Shown here in pieces: positions 1-9,490 of a stretch of DNA of 64,000 nucleotides. Source of the stretch: Anaerolineaceae bacterium (GTDB taxonomy: Bacteria; Chloroflexota; Anaerolineae; Aggregatilineales; Phototrophicaceae); contig PABP01000034.1 in the NCBI GenBank assembly GCA_002699585.1, forward strand, positions 62,001 through 126,000. Reading direction: 5' to 3'. Position 1 is the stretch's first letter; the number at the start of each line of letters is the position of its first letter. Under the pieces are notes generated by a model. The model was not told where the DNA came from and did no database searches. It was given only the letters and a program-made list of their open reading frames with translations. A program made the translations under genes and the position numbers.

Positions 1-76
1 CCTCCGTCCTTATCCCGAAAAGGGTAATTTTTGCAAGTCCCCTCTCCTTCGGGGAGGGGATTTAGGGGTGGGGTCT
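1..76 (+). repeat. Intergenic paired-arm element, copy 1 (left half degenerate, cut by window edge)
   Basis: The right half is well preserved: CCCCTCTCCTTCGGGGAGGGG followed by ATTTAGGGGTGGGGTCT. Positions 1-35 resemble the left half of other copies (CCTCnGTCCTT..CCCGAA..GG) but are degraded. It belongs to the family at 5260, 9491, 14304, 28367, 29381, 36600, 39864, 44877, 50191 and 52267. This is the GAAGG-type arm variant. Confidence 0.8.
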
Positions 77-381
77 TAACTTTGGCGTGTTTTCGCTACA
101 ATTTTATCATTGTCGACATATGTAGATGCGTTAGCAGCCCGAATGGGACTGCTTTATGGCCTCAAGACTAACCCACTCATCAAAACTTGACAAGCAAAAG
201 CACCCTATCTTTGTGCGGGTCGTCGGGTGCGAAAAGGCCTAAATAATGTTATCTTTCACAGACTGGCTCTAACCAAGGGTTAATCTTCTGATTACAGTCG
301 TTGGTAGCCATTTATTAACACATGGGGCATCATCTGCCCGATCCGGGGCAAATACGATGTTCGGCACTTAAGGGAGACCGG
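77..381. other. Gene-free region upstream of the nucleoside-type transporter
   Basis: No convincing ORF of either strand. It precedes the first permease and must hold the promoter of the transporter operon, but I cannot single out a clear -35/-10 pair. The last ten bases carry AGGGAG (371-376), the ribosome binding site of the first permease. Confidence 0.5.
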
Positions 382-1554
382 ATGCAAGCGCAAACACGCC
401 TATCCTGGGGATGGTTGCAGCGGCTAGCGGATTTTTTTCCGGTATTCATCGCGGTTTTACTGGCAGTCATCACCTCGGCGATCCTCCTTATCGCCTTAGA
501 AGCAGATCCCTTCACCGCCTTTAGCGAAATGCTCGGCGGGGCGTTCGGCACGGAAAACGCCTTCGCGGAGACGCTCGTCAAATCTGTTCCGATTATGTTC
601 GTCGCCATTGGCATCACGATTGCCTTCCGGGGTGGCGTGGTCAATATCGGTGGTGAAGGCCAGATGATCGCCGGGGCGCTGTTGGGTGCGGCGGTGACGC
701 TCGGCCTGGGCGAAAGCGTCGGCTGGCTGGTCATTCCGCTGGCCCTGATCGCAGCCTTTATTGGCGGTGGCCTGTATGGTGCCATCGCGGGCTTTCTCAA
801 AGCCTACTTCGATGTGAATGAAATCCTCAGCACGATCATGCTCAATCAGGTGGCTGTGCAGCTCATGAACTATTTGCTCAACGGCCCGATGCTCGACCCC
901 GAATCGGCAGGCATGAACCATATTCCCAAAACGGCCCGCATCGCTGAAATCGCTGAACTGCCGCGTCTGGTGATTGGCTTCGGCGACAATGCGCTGTTTG
1001 ATCGCACACGGCTGCACTGGGGTCTGATTATTGCGATTGTGTTGGCGGTCATCAGCTATATTTTGCTGTGGCGGACAGTCATCGGCTTCCGTATTCGTGC
1101 TGTTGGCCAAAATGAACGTGCCTCGCGCTATGCGGGTTTCCGCGTCAAGCAGCAAATCGTGCTGTCGATGTTTTTGTCGGGCGGCATGGCTGGCCTGGGT
1201 GGGGCAGTGCAGGTACTCGGCTTGCAATATCGCCTCCAGACGGATGGCTCCCCGGCAGGCTTTACAGGCAGCGCAGGCTTTAACGGCATCGTGGCGGCAC
1301 TCTTCGGCGGACTCAACCCCTTGGGTGCGGTTCCGGCGTCAGTGTTGTTCGGTGGTTTGCTGGTCGGTGCCCAGAAGATGCAGCGCGAGTTAGGCGTTCC
1401 GGCGGCCATGATTACGGCCATCAATGGCATCATTGTGATTTTTGTAGTTAGCAGCCAGATATTCATCCAGCGCCGGATGCAGCGCCGTGCCAAGCTGGAA
1501 ATCGCTGCGGTTGAAAAGAACAAATTTGAAGATACCGCGCAGGAAACAGGATAG
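382..1554 (+). CDS. ABC transporter permease, nucleoside/BMP type (YufP/NupP-like)
   Basis: Integral membrane subunit of an ABC importer of the BMP-associated branch, whose characterised members import nucleosides. About 390 aa with some ten hydrophobic segments. The family loop motif NIGGEGQMIAGA lies near residues 88-99, and a long periplasm-facing segment follows (residues 180-225). I place the start at ATG 382, because AGGGAG lies 6 nt upstream and the protein then begins MQAQTRLSWG. An upstream in-frame ATG at 322 would add 20 non-hydrophobic residues without a ribosome site. It is the first gene of a four-gene operon (permease, permease, binding protein, ATPase). In Bacillus nup-type loci the binding protein comes first, so the order here is shuffled. 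The substrate (nucleoside versus another purine-like ligand) cannot be decided from sequence. Confidence 0.9.
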   Translation: MQAQTRLSWGWLQRLADFFPVFIAVLLAVITSAILLIALEADPFTAFSEMLGGAFGTENAFAETLVKSVPIMFVAIGITIAFRGGVVNIGGEGQMIAGALLGAAVTLGLGESVGWLVIPLALIAAFIGGGLYGAIAGFLKAYFDVNEILSTIMLNQVAVQLMNYLLNGPMLDPESAGMNHIPKTARIAEIAELPRLVIGFGDNALFDRTRLHWGLIIAIVLAVISYILLWRTVIGFRIRAVGQNERASRYAGFRVKQQIVLSMFLSGGMAGLGGAVQVLGLQYRLQTDGSPAGFTGSAGFNGIVAALFGGLNPLGAVPASVLFGGLLVGAQKMQRELGVPAAMITAINGIIVIFVVSSQIFIQRRMQRRAKLEIAAVEKNKFEDTAQETG

Positions 1555-1567
1555 GTGGTGCGGATTT

Positions 1568-2494
1568 ATGCTTGATGAGATTTTTACCGCCAGCGTCTTT
1601 GCCGCGACCATCCGTCTGGCCACGCCGTATTTGTTCGCCGCATTGGGCGAGATGTATGCCCAGCGCAGTGGCCTGCTCAATTTGGGCGTCGATGGCATTA
1701 TGCTGGTCGGCAGCTTCGCCGGATTTTACCAGGTGTACCAGGGTGGTTCGCTCCTAGAGGGCGTCATCGCGGCCATGTTCGTCGGCGCATTGATGGGGCT
1801 AGCAATGGCCTTTATCAGCGTCACCCTCAAAGCAGAACAGGGCATCAGCGGCATTGGCCTCTACCTGTTCGGCCTGGGTATGAGCGAATTGCTGTTCCAG
1901 AGTTTGCTGGGTACACCACGTACCGTCAGCGGCTTCCCTGATATTTACATTCCGGGCCTGTCCGATATTCAGTTTTTGGGCATCGGCCAGATTTTCTTCC
2001 AGCATAATTTGTTGGTGTACGTTGCCTTCGCACTGGTGCCAATTTCAGCTTTCATCCTGAATAAAACACCCTTTGGCCTGAATATTCGTGCGGTTGGCCA
2101 GATGCCCGCCGCTGCTGACGCGATGGGCGTCAGCGTTTCGCGCGTGCGTTATATCACCTCGACGATTGGTGGCGCAATGGCCGGGTTGGCCGGGGCCAGC
2201 CTATCGATTGCCCTCATCGGCGCGTACCAGCAAAACCTGACATCCGGCATGGGCTTTATCGCGGTGGCGCTAGTGTACTTTGGCGCATGGCGGCCCTATG
2301 GCGTGATGGCCGGCGCGCTGCTCTTCAGCTTTGTGAATGCCTTGCAGCTCCAGATTAACGTGATTGGCTTCGACATCCCGACCGAATTTACGGTCATGGC
2401 GCCGCCGATTATCACTATTCTGGCGCTGGTCATCACATCGAAGAGCAAAGAAAAACCCACTGAGCTTACGAAGCCGTTTGAACGCGGCACGTAA
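1568..2494 (+). CDS. ABC transporter permease, second subunit (YufQ/NupQ-like)
   Basis: Second, smaller membrane subunit of the importer, about 308 aa with eight to ten hydrophobic segments. Near residues 28-46 it has the family signature EMYAQRSGLLNLGVDGIML, where most relatives read ..NLGIEGxM. The start at ATG 1568 follows GATAGGTGG. An in-frame ATG at 1487 would overlap the previous gene by about 70 nt and is less likely. It lies 13 nt after the first permease and 46 nt before the binding protein, so the genes are almost certainly co-transcribed. It would pair with the 382-1554 product to form the translocation pore. Confidence 0.9.
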   Translation: MLDEIFTASVFAATIRLATPYLFAALGEMYAQRSGLLNLGVDGIMLVGSFAGFYQVYQGGSLLEGVIAAMFVGALMGLAMAFISVTLKAEQGISGIGLYLFGLGMSELLFQSLLGTPRTVSGFPDIYIPGLSDIQFLGIGQIFFQHNLLVYVAFALVPISAFILNKTPFGLNIRAVGQMPAAADAMGVSVSRVRYITSTIGGAMAGLAGASLSIALIGAYQQNLTSGMGFIAVALVYFGAWRPYGVMAGALLFSFVNALQLQINVIGFDIPTEFTVMAPPIITILALVITSKSKEKPTELTKPFERGT

Positions 2495-2540
2495 AAATGT
2501 TCGCAATCCCTTGGAAAGTCTCTTTATGGAGGACACACAC

Positions 2541-3572
2541 ATGAAAGCACGCTTTTTAACCCTTTTGGTTCTCGTTGCAGCCCTGGTCATCGGCATGGTG
2601 ATCCCGGCGGCTGCCCAGGATGAAATTTTCCGCGTTGCCGTTGTAGCCCCTAGCGCCACCGATGACCTCGCGTTCAGCCAGAGTATGTACGATGCGCTGG
2701 TCGCAATCCGCGATGAAATGGGCGAAGATGCCTTCCAGTTCGATTTCCAGGACGGCACATTCGTCGTCGATGATGCTGCTGTCGCCCTGCGTGACTGGGC
2801 TTCGTCCGGTGAATATGACCTGATTATCGCTCACGGCTCACAGTTCGGTTCCGTTGTTGAAGAACTGGCCCCGGACTTCCCGGAAGTCTCCTTCGCCTGG
2901 GGTACAGACGTCAATACCTTCGGCCTGGATAACGTCTTTGCCTATACCGCTGCTGCGGAAGAGGGCGGTTACATCAACGGCGCACTGGCTGCTGAAATGA
3001 CCGAGAGCGGCGTTATCGGCGTGGTTGGCCCGATTGAAGTTGGCGATGCCAAGGCCTATGTCGATGGTTTCGTCGCCGGTGCGGCAGCTACCAACCCCGA
3101 TGTTGAAGTCAACGTGGTCTATATCCAGTCCTTCAGCGACATCACCCTGGCGACAGAAGCCGCCAACACGCATGTCGAAAATGGTTCGGACATCCTGACC
3201 GGTACGGCTCAGATGGTCGTCGGCCCGATTGCTGTGGCGCTTGATGATGGCATTCCCTGGTTCGGCACCCAGACCAGCCAAGCCGAATTGGCCGCAGAAT
3301 CCGGCATGGTCTTCCAGGTGTATGACTGGGTTCCGATGCTGAACGACATCATGGCCCAGATTGATGAAGGTGTCCTGGGCGGCACGTCCTACACCATCAC
3401 CCTGGAAAATGAAGGCCTCGTCATGGAAATCAGCGAATTCGCTGGCATGGAAGACGACGCCGTCGAAGAACTCCAGGCCAAGATCGACGAACTGACCGAG
3501 GGCATTGTCTCCGGTGACATCGTCATCTTCCCTGAAGAAGACATGGAAGCTACCGAAGAATCCAGCGACTAG
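2541..3572 (+). CDS. BMP-family ABC transporter substrate-binding protein
   Basis: Extracytoplasmic binding protein for the adjacent permeases, about 343 aa. It opens with a signal peptide (residues 1-24, hydrophobic core LVLVAALVIGMV, then AAAQ|DE). There is no lipobox cysteine, whereas many BMP proteins of monoderms are lipoproteins. BMP/Med-family features are visible: VAVVAPSATDDLAFSQSMYD near the N-terminus, FAWGTD in the middle, and GYINGALAAEMTESGVIGVVG in the hinge region. The C-terminal tail is very acidic (EEDMEATEESSD). The start at ATG 2541 follows GGAGG (2528-2532). It sits between the permeases and the ATPase, and a strong palindrome at 3596-3623 follows, which may shape relative expression. 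Confidence 0.92.
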   Translation: MKARFLTLLVLVAALVIGMVIPAAAQDEIFRVAVVAPSATDDLAFSQSMYDALVAIRDEMGEDAFQFDFQDGTFVVDDAAVALRDWASSGEYDLIIAHGSQFGSVVEELAPDFPEVSFAWGTDVNTFGLDNVFAYTAAAEEGGYINGALAAEMTESGVIGVVGPIEVGDAKAYVDGFVAGAAATNPDVEVNVVYIQSFSDITLATEAANTHVENGSDILTGTAQMVVGPIAVALDDGIPWFGTQTSQAELAAESGMVFQVYDWVPMLNDIMAQIDEGVLGGTSYTITLENEGLVMEISEFAGMEDDAVEELQAKIDELTEGIVSGDIVIFPEEDMEATEESSD

Positions 3573-3595
3573 TCGCTGAATTGCTACGAGCTTTT

Positions 3596-3623
3596 GTAGG
3601 GGCGCAATATATTGTGCCCCTAC
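3596..3623. repeat. 28-bp palindrome (REP-like) between binding protein and ATPase genes
   Basis: GTAGGGGCGCAATA and TATTGTGCCCCTAC form an almost perfect inverted repeat (one G/A deviation per arm). It is in the 77-nt gap inside the operon. As RNA it would fold into a 14-bp hairpin without a T-tract, which fits an mRNA stabiliser or partial attenuator better than a full terminator. Similar GTAGGGGC..GCCCCTAC palindromes are common in bacterial intergenic regions; this is the only copy in the window. Confidence 0.7.
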
Positions 3624-3661
3624 GGCTTTTACTACTTGTATCTGTCTGAATGGGGCAGGGT

Positions 3662-5227
3662 ATGGCACTGCAATTCAAGCATCTCCACATGAACGGTATC
3701 GTCAAGCAGTTCCCAGGTGTATTGGCCTGTGATCACGTCGATTTTGATGTGCAGGCGGGGGAAATCCACGCTTTGCTAGGGGAAAATGGCGCGGGTAAGT
3801 CCACGCTGATGAAAATCCTCTACGGACTGTATCGCCATGATGAAGGCGAAATCCTCCTCAACGACGAACCGCTCAACGCCAGCTCCCCGACAGATACGAT
3901 TGCGCGCGGCGTCGGCATGATCCACCAGCACTTTATGCTGGTCCCCTCGCTGACCGTCGTCGAGAACATCGCCCTCGGCCTGCGTGAAGAACCCGCCGAT
4001 GCCTCTTTCATAAGCCGCTTGCGCAGCCGTTCTGTGCTGGACCTGGGGCGCATTCGTAAAAAACTAGTCGAGCTATCGGAAACCTATAACCTGCGCGTCA
4101 ATCCCGATTCCCCCATCTGGCAGCTTTCTGTCGGTGAGCAGCAGCGCGTGGAAATTTTGCGGGCGCTGTATAAAGGCTCCGAACTGCTCATTCTGGATGA
4201 GCCGACCGCTGTCCTGACGCCTCAGGAAGTCGATGATTTGTTCCTCATTTTGCGGCAGATGGCCGATGATGGCCGTGGCCTCATTTTCATTTCGCATAAG
4301 CTGCACGAAGTCATTAACCTGACGCACCGCATCACGGTGCTGCGTGATGGCTGCCGCGTGGGGTCGATTGCGACCCAGGACGCTACCAAGGAAATTCTGG
4401 CGGAAATGATGGTCGGTCGTCCGGTTGTGTTCCAGTACGATCAGGATGCCGCCAAGCGTGGCCCGGTTCGCCTGTCGATGCAAAACGTCGAATCCGTCAG
4501 TGATCGGGGCACACCTGGCTTAAGTGGCGTATCAATGGAAGTCCATGCAGGCGAAATCGTCGGCGTTGCAGGCGTCTCCGGTAATGGTCAGAAGGAATTA
4601 GCGGAGGTCATCGCTGGCTTGCGTGTAGCGACCGCTGGCAGTGTTACCGCGCTCGATAAAGACATCACTAACGCGGAACCCGCCAAGATCAAGTCGCTAG
4701 GCATCTCCTACATTCCTGAAGAGCGCATGGTTGATGGCATCATCAAGGATTTTTCCGTCGCTGAAAATTATATCCTGCGCGACTGCACCACACAGCACTA
4801 TGCGGCCAACGGCCTGTTCATGCGCTTCAACAAAATCAAGGACGCCTGTGAAGAAGCCATTCGCGCCTATGCTATCAAGACGCCGCATACCTCCACCAAA
4901 ATAAAGAGCCTCTCCGGTGGCAACATTCAGAAGCTGGTGCTGGCCCGTGAACTCAGCAGCGACCCCCAAATTATCATTGCCTCCCAGCCGACGCGCGGCG
5001 TCGATATTGGGGCGATTGAGTACATTCACCATCGCCTGCTGGAAGAACGCGACAACGGCAAAGCCATTTTGCTGATTTCTGAAGACCTCGACGAAGTGCT
5101 GCTGCTCGCCGACCGCATTCTGGTGATTTACGAGGGCCAGTTTGTGGGCGAGGTGGATCGTGACGATGTCGTCATTGAGGAAATCGGTAAGATGATGGCT
5201 GGCAGCGCTCAGCACGAGATGGCGTAA
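3662..5227 (+). CDS. ABC transporter ATP-binding protein, two-domain (nucleoside/sugar type)
   Basis: Energy-coupling subunit with two fused nucleotide-binding domains, about 521 aa. Domain 1 carries Walker A GENGAGKST (residues 40-48), signature LSVGEQQRVEIL and Walker B LLILDEPTAVLT. Domain 2 has a degenerate P-loop (GVSGNGQKE, no GKS/T) but a good signature LSGGNIQKLVLAREL. This asymmetry is normal for RbsA/YufO-type ATPases. I prefer ATG 3662 because GGGGCAGGG lies just before it; ATG 3650 is in frame and would add MGQG. It is the last gene of the importer operon and is followed by a half copy of the intergenic element. Confidence 0.92.
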   Translation: MALQFKHLHMNGIVKQFPGVLACDHVDFDVQAGEIHALLGENGAGKSTLMKILYGLYRHDEGEILLNDEPLNASSPTDTIARGVGMIHQHFMLVPSLTVVENIALGLREEPADASFISRLRSRSVLDLGRIRKKLVELSETYNLRVNPDSPIWQLSVGEQQRVEILRALYKGSELLILDEPTAVLTPQEVDDLFLILRQMADDGRGLIFISHKLHEVINLTHRITVLRDGCRVGSIATQDATKEILAEMMVGRPVVFQYDQDAAKRGPVRLSMQNVESVSDRGTPGLSGVSMEVHAGEIVGVAGVSGNGQKELAEVIAGLRVATAGSVTALDKDITNAEPAKIKSLGISYIPEERMVDGIIKDFSVAENYILRDCTTQHYAANGLFMRFNKIKDACEEAIRAYAIKTPHTSTKIKSLSGGNIQKLVLARELSSDPQIIIASQPTRGVDIGAIEYIHHRLLEERDNGKAILLISEDLDEVLLLADRILVIYEGQFVGEVDRDDVVIEEIGKMMAGSAQHEMA

Positions 5228-5259
5228 AACAAAAGAAAACCACAAAGTCACAAAGAAAT

Positions 5260-5305
5260 AACCCCCATCCTCAGTCCTTCCCCCGAAGGAGGAAGGATGC
5301 CTCAC
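5260..5305 (+). repeat. Intergenic paired-arm element, copy 2 (left half only)
   Basis: ACCCCCATCCTCAGTCCTTC followed by CCCCGAAGGAGGAAGGATGCC is the left half of the family, GAAGG-type. The right half (CCCCTC..GAGGGGATTTAGGGG) is absent. It lies 30 nt downstream of the ATPase stop codon. Confidence 0.8.
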
Positions 5306-5411
5306 TGCGAACATCATTTCCTATCACAGCATTTCTCCTTTGCTCTGACGAAATAAGAGCAGGTACAGTTTTGTGCTAGAATGATGCTAGTGCAGCCGTG
5401 AGGTCATTCTG

Positions 5412-5978
5412 ATGGCATCCTATCCTAAAAACCGACTCAGCATCGCCGACTTCTACGATTTTGCTCAACGTCCTGAGAACGCGCAGCGTCATTTGGAACT
5501 CATCGACGGGGAGGTCGTTGACGTGCCTTCAAATATTCTTGCCTCGACCATTGCAATTCGTATTGCTACTTTAATCACGATGTGGTTGATGCAAAGCAAC
5601 AGTGACGGCAATGTCAGTGGTGCTGATGGTGGCTATGTTATTGAGGGTCATGTGTTTGTGCCAGATGTGGCATTTTATCGTGATTTTCCCAAGGCCAAGG
5701 GATTTTCTCAGACGCCGCCGCTGCTAGCTGTCGAGGTCATCTCCGACCCTGGTAGCCATTCGGAGCAGGCTGAACTGCGCCGCAAACTGAGCATCTACCG
5801 TAATGCGGATGTGGTCGTGTGGGTGGTCGATTTTGAAGCCAAGCAGATCGAAGTGCATTTTCCAGATAATCGCATCGAGATTTACGATGAATCCATGATG
5901 ATGCCTGGTGGCGACATCCTGCCTGGTTTTGAACTTGCTGTTAAAGACGTCTTCCCGGAAGAACCCTCCGACGATTGA
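5412..5978 (+). CDS. Uma2-family (DUF820) putative endonuclease
   Basis: 188 aa, the usual length for Uma2/DUF820 proteins. The restriction-nuclease-like fold is indicated by LELIDGEVV near residue 30, the PD motif in VFVPDVAFYRD (about 82-92), the E-x-x-S core LLAVEVISDPGSHSEQ (about 105-120), the Lys region ELRRKLSIYRNADV, and the final strand VVWVVDFEAKQIEV. These give the expected PD...ExS...K nuclease residues. The family is much expanded in Cyanobacteria and Chloroflexota, and no cellular role is established. It stands alone, with an imperfect hairpin GCTCT..AGAGC at 5342-5360 and a TAGAAT (5377-5382) that could be its -10 box. Confidence 0.85.
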   Translation: MASYPKNRLSIADFYDFAQRPENAQRHLELIDGEVVDVPSNILASTIAIRIATLITMWLMQSNSDGNVSGADGGYVIEGHVFVPDVAFYRDFPKAKGFSQTPPLLAVEVISDPGSHSEQAELRRKLSIYRNADVVVWVVDFEAKQIEVHFPDNRIEIYDESMMMPGGDILPGFELAVKDVFPEEPSDD

Positions 5979-5991
5979 GTGCGATTCTCTT

Positions 5992-6495
5992 ATGAAGAGA
6001 AAAAATGATCAGATTAAGCGCAAGCCCCGTAGGAATATGCTCCGTCGCAAATACGTTTTTGTTGGTGGTTTTCTTATTATTGGGTTGGTTCTGTCTGTCA
6101 TATATTTCTTATATCCAAGGCCATTGATAACATATCAGTTCGTACATGATGACTATATTTCTCGAGCGATTGAGAATGTAGAAGGCGTCGAAGCTGTATT
6201 GGATGCTGTCCGTTATTGGACGGATGTGGATTACCCTGGTGGACTTGTTGTTCCAGAGCAGTACTTTGATGCGATTGTCCACGTTGTGGTATGCGAACAG
6301 TGTATTTCATCTTCTACTGCGGACGCGCTACAAGAAGCAATTTGGCCATTATACGAGCCTAATATGATAGGCCTTAGACGAATTTATTTTCGAGCGGGTC
6401 AGCGAATTATTCAGTATGACCGTACGTCTGATGGCATACGTCGTGGATGGGAAGTTACCGAGCTATCTATGCGCTCGTTCGATGTTTCCCGCTAA
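5992..6495 (+). CDS. Hypothetical single-pass membrane protein
   Basis: I do not recognise this protein. It is 167 aa with a basic N-terminus (MKRKNDQIKRKPRRNMLRRK), one membrane segment at about residues 22-43 (VFVGGFLIIGLVLSVIYFLY) and an extracytoplasmic C-terminal domain with a CEQC motif near residue 101. ATG 5992 is chosen because longer starts would overlap the Uma2 gene. Its base composition is visibly more AT-rich than its neighbours, which suggests recent acquisition. The first gene beyond it, the GH2 glycosidase, is typical of the chromosome again. Confidence 0.6.
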   Translation: MKRKNDQIKRKPRRNMLRRKYVFVGGFLIIGLVLSVIYFLYPRPLITYQFVHDDYISRAIENVEGVEAVLDAVRYWTDVDYPGGLVVPEQYFDAIVHVVVCEQCISSSTADALQEAIWPLYEPNMIGLRRIYFRAGQRIIQYDRTSDGIRRGWEVTELSMRSFDVSR

Positions 6496-6600
6496 TGGTT
6501 CTTGATCCGTGGCACCAACCTTTCACAATAGGCTCGTTCTCGCTATGATTTGTACATGATACCTATCCGGCCAAACTGGGGTCGGTGAGCACATGGAGCG

Positions 6601-8823
6601 ATGACGTTGCGAAGTAAAATTCTTTTTAATCAAGATTGGCTTTATTCCCCCGAACAAGTCAGCTCAGATGTGCCCGATGCGGACTTTACGCCGATTACGC
6701 TACCCCATACCAATGTCGAGCTGCCGTACCACAACTTCGATGATGCTGAATACGAATTCATCAGCACCTATCGCAAGCACTTTGAGCTGCCGGAAGCGCT
6801 GAACGGTCGGCGGTTGTATATCGACTTCGATGGGGCAGCCACAGCCACCACGCTGACGATTAACGGTACCACGTTGCCGGAGCATCGCGGGGGCTATGTG
6901 CCGTTTTCGTTCGACATCACTGATTATGTGGTTGAGGATGGCAGTAACCTGCTGGAAATTCATCTAGATAGCCGCGAACGCCCGGATGTGCCGCCCTGGG
7001 GTGGCACGGCAGATTACCTGGGCTTCGGTGGCATCTACCGCGATGCCTATTTGCGCTACGTCGCGCCCGTGCATATCAGCAACGTGCACATTCGGACGCA
7101 TGACGTGCTGACCGACTCACCGCGCGTGGAATATGTGGTCTACGTCAAAAATCAGACTGATGAAGAACAGCAGGTGATGGTCGTCGCCGGGATGCGCTTC
7201 TGGCGTGATGAAATGCAGGGCGTGATGGTTGGCCCCAATACCACCACCAAAGTCACCCTATGGAGCGACTTGAGCCAGTTGCCCAGAGGGCAGTATACGT
7301 TGTGGTCGCCGCAGAACCCCAAGCTGTATGATTTTGACTTCGCCCTGTATGCCGAGGCAGGCTTCGGCGGCCTGGATGAGGTCCAGTACGATGAACGCAG
7401 CATGCAAACCGGCTTCCGGTTGGCTGAATTCAAGGACGATGGTTTTTACCTGAATGGCGAACTGTTCCCGCTGCGTGGCCTCAATCGTCACCAGATGTGG
7501 CCCTATATTGGTGGGGCGGTCCCGGCACGTTTGCAGCGCAAAGATGCCGAGATCATTCGTTATGAACTGGGCTGCAATGTGGTGCGCACCTCGCACTATC
7601 CGCAGTCGCCGCACTTTTTGCAGCATTGTGATGAAATTGGCCTGCTGGTGTTTGAGGAAATCCCCGGCTGGCAGCATATCGGTGATGCCAGTTGGCAGGA
7701 CTTGGTATTGCGCGACGTACGCGCCATGATCGAGCGTGACTGGAACCATCCGAGCATCATTATCTGGGGCGTGCGCATCAACGAAAGCTGGGACAACAGC
7801 GAATTGTATACGCGCACCAATGCCCTGGCCCGCTTCCTGGACCCGACGCGGCCTACAGGCGGCGTGCGCTTCTTCCTGGGTAGTGAATTCCTGGAAGATG
7901 TGTATACCTATAACGACTTCTCCAATGGCATTTTAGAGCCGCAGGAAACGCCGCATCTGGTCACTGAATTTGGCGGGCACATGTTCCCGACCAAGACCGT
8001 TGATCATGATGCCCGTCTGATCGAACATGCGTTGCGCCATGCCAAAGTGCAGGCGGAAGCAGCCACGATGGGCGGCGTCAGTGGGGCGATTGGCTGGTGC
8101 GCCTTCGACTACAACACCCATAAAGAATTCGGTGCAGGCGACCGCATTTGCTATCACGGTGTGATGGATATCTTCCGGTTGCCCAAATACGCGGCCTACT
8201 TCTACGGCAGTCAGGTCGACCCGCACGAGCGCATTGTGCTTTTCGCAGCCACAAGCTGGCAACTTGGTGACATCGATACGGGCGTGCCGCATGATGTCTG
8301 GGTCTTCAGCAACTGCGATGAGGTCGAGGTTTTCGTCGGTGACAATCCACAGGGGCGCTTTAAGCCAAATCATGAGCGCTTCCCCAATCTGCCGCACCCA
8401 CCGCTCCAGGCGCATCATTTGGATGCCCGCATCGCATATGGCCATGATGACCTGCGCGTCCTGGGTTATTTGGATGGCGAAGTGGTTGCGGAACATCGGC
8501 TGGCGATGGATGGCATTCTGCAGCCTGACAGCCTGCAAATCGCGCTGGATGATAGTGAACTGGTGGCGGATGGTAGCGACATGACACGGCTGGTGGTGCG
8601 CATCACTGATGAATTTGGCAACCCACTGCGGTACGCCTTCTCACCGATCACGTTTGAAATCGAGGGTCCGGCCACCCTCGTCGGCGAAAATCCGCTGGCG
8701 TTGGTGGGTGGTCAGGCGGCGCTGCTCATCAGGGCAGGTCAGGCAGCCGGAACAGTGACGATTACGGCCAGTGCACCGCGCATGAATACCGTTAGCGTCA
8801 CGCTGACGACTGTTGCCAATTAG
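6601..8823 (+). CDS. Glycoside hydrolase family 2 (beta-galactosidase-like)
   Basis: Retaining exo-glycosidase of 740 aa. The N-terminal jelly-roll sugar-binding domain (residues 1-165; NQDWLYSPEQ, IDFDGAATATTLTING) is followed by an Ig-like domain (170-270) and the TIM barrel (275-550). The acid/base is the Glu in WGVRINESWDN (about residue 398), and the nucleophile is the Glu in LVTEFGGHMF (about 457). C-terminal Ig-like domains follow, ending in an invasin-like fold. There is no signal peptide, so it likely acts on imported oligosaccharide. The galT-galK pair just downstream suggests a beta-galactoside as substrate, but GH2 members also include glucuronidases and mannosidases. ATG 6601 has only a weak, very close GGAG upstream. 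Confidence 0.88.
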   Translation: MTLRSKILFNQDWLYSPEQVSSDVPDADFTPITLPHTNVELPYHNFDDAEYEFISTYRKHFELPEALNGRRLYIDFDGAATATTLTINGTTLPEHRGGYVPFSFDITDYVVEDGSNLLEIHLDSRERPDVPPWGGTADYLGFGGIYRDAYLRYVAPVHISNVHIRTHDVLTDSPRVEYVVYVKNQTDEEQQVMVVAGMRFWRDEMQGVMVGPNTTTKVTLWSDLSQLPRGQYTLWSPQNPKLYDFDFALYAEAGFGGLDEVQYDERSMQTGFRLAEFKDDGFYLNGELFPLRGLNRHQMWPYIGGAVPARLQRKDAEIIRYELGCNVVRTSHYPQSPHFLQHCDEIGLLVFEEIPGWQHIGDASWQDLVLRDVRAMIERDWNHPSIIIWGVRINESWDNSELYTRTNALARFLDPTRPTGGVRFFLGSEFLEDVYTYNDFSNGILEPQETPHLVTEFGGHMFPTKTVDHDARLIEHALRHAKVQAEAATMGGVSGAIGWCAFDYNTHKEFGAGDRICYHGVMDIFRLPKYAAYFYGSQVDPHERIVLFAATSWQLGDIDTGVPHDVWVFSNCDEVEVFVGDNPQGRFKPNHERFPNLPHPPLQAHHLDARIAYGHDDLRVLGYLDGEVVAEHRLAMDGILQPDSLQIALDDSELVADGSDMTRLVVRITDEFGNPLRYAFSPITFEIEGPATLVGENPLALVGGQAALLIRAGQAAGTVTITASAPRMNTVSVTLTTVAN

Positions 8824-8832
8824 GGGGTCGTA

Positions 8833-9490
8833 TTGAAGCGTCTGCTGAGTGTTGGGGCAATTGTTGCGGTAATGGCGGTGATGGCCGCTTGTACGCCTGC
8901 TGCGGAAGCGCCGCTGCCGACGGCGGCGGTTTTGGCATCTCCAACTGATGCGCCACCAACGGCGACCGCGACTGAAATGCCTGTACCCACAGAGACAGCG
9001 TTGCCTACTGAAACACCGACGCTGACATCGACCTTTACGGAGACACCCATTCCGGTGAATTCTCCGACGTTCACGGCAACTGTTACGCCAACGCAGCCGA
9101 CATCGACATCGACCGCGCTAGTGATCCTGACACAGACCATCGTCACCGTGTCGCCACCAGCCAATGCAGGCCCGGCGACCTTCGTTAATACGCCGACGCC
9201 CATGCGTCAATCGGGCGTGGTGACGATACCCACACTTGACCCGGATTGCCCGACGCTGATGGCCGAACCGGCTCCCGGGGCGATTGAGGTGGTGATCGCG
9301 GCACGGCGCATCAATAGTGGGTTGGTCATCCAGCCGGGAATGGTCCGTACGTATCCGATGGCGGCTGAAGATGTGCCGGAGGACGCCCTAACGGAAGCGA
9401 GTGCGGCTATCGGCATGATTGCGCGCGATGTCATCACCTGTGGCACGCCCCTGACGCGGGATTTGCTGGCGGGGGATGTCGATGATTTTT

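Noticed and set aside
496-1227. Long minus-strand ORF opposite the first permease
   Set aside because: Composition and low hydrophobic order are those of an antisense shadow; the plus strand encodes a clear permease with family motifs.
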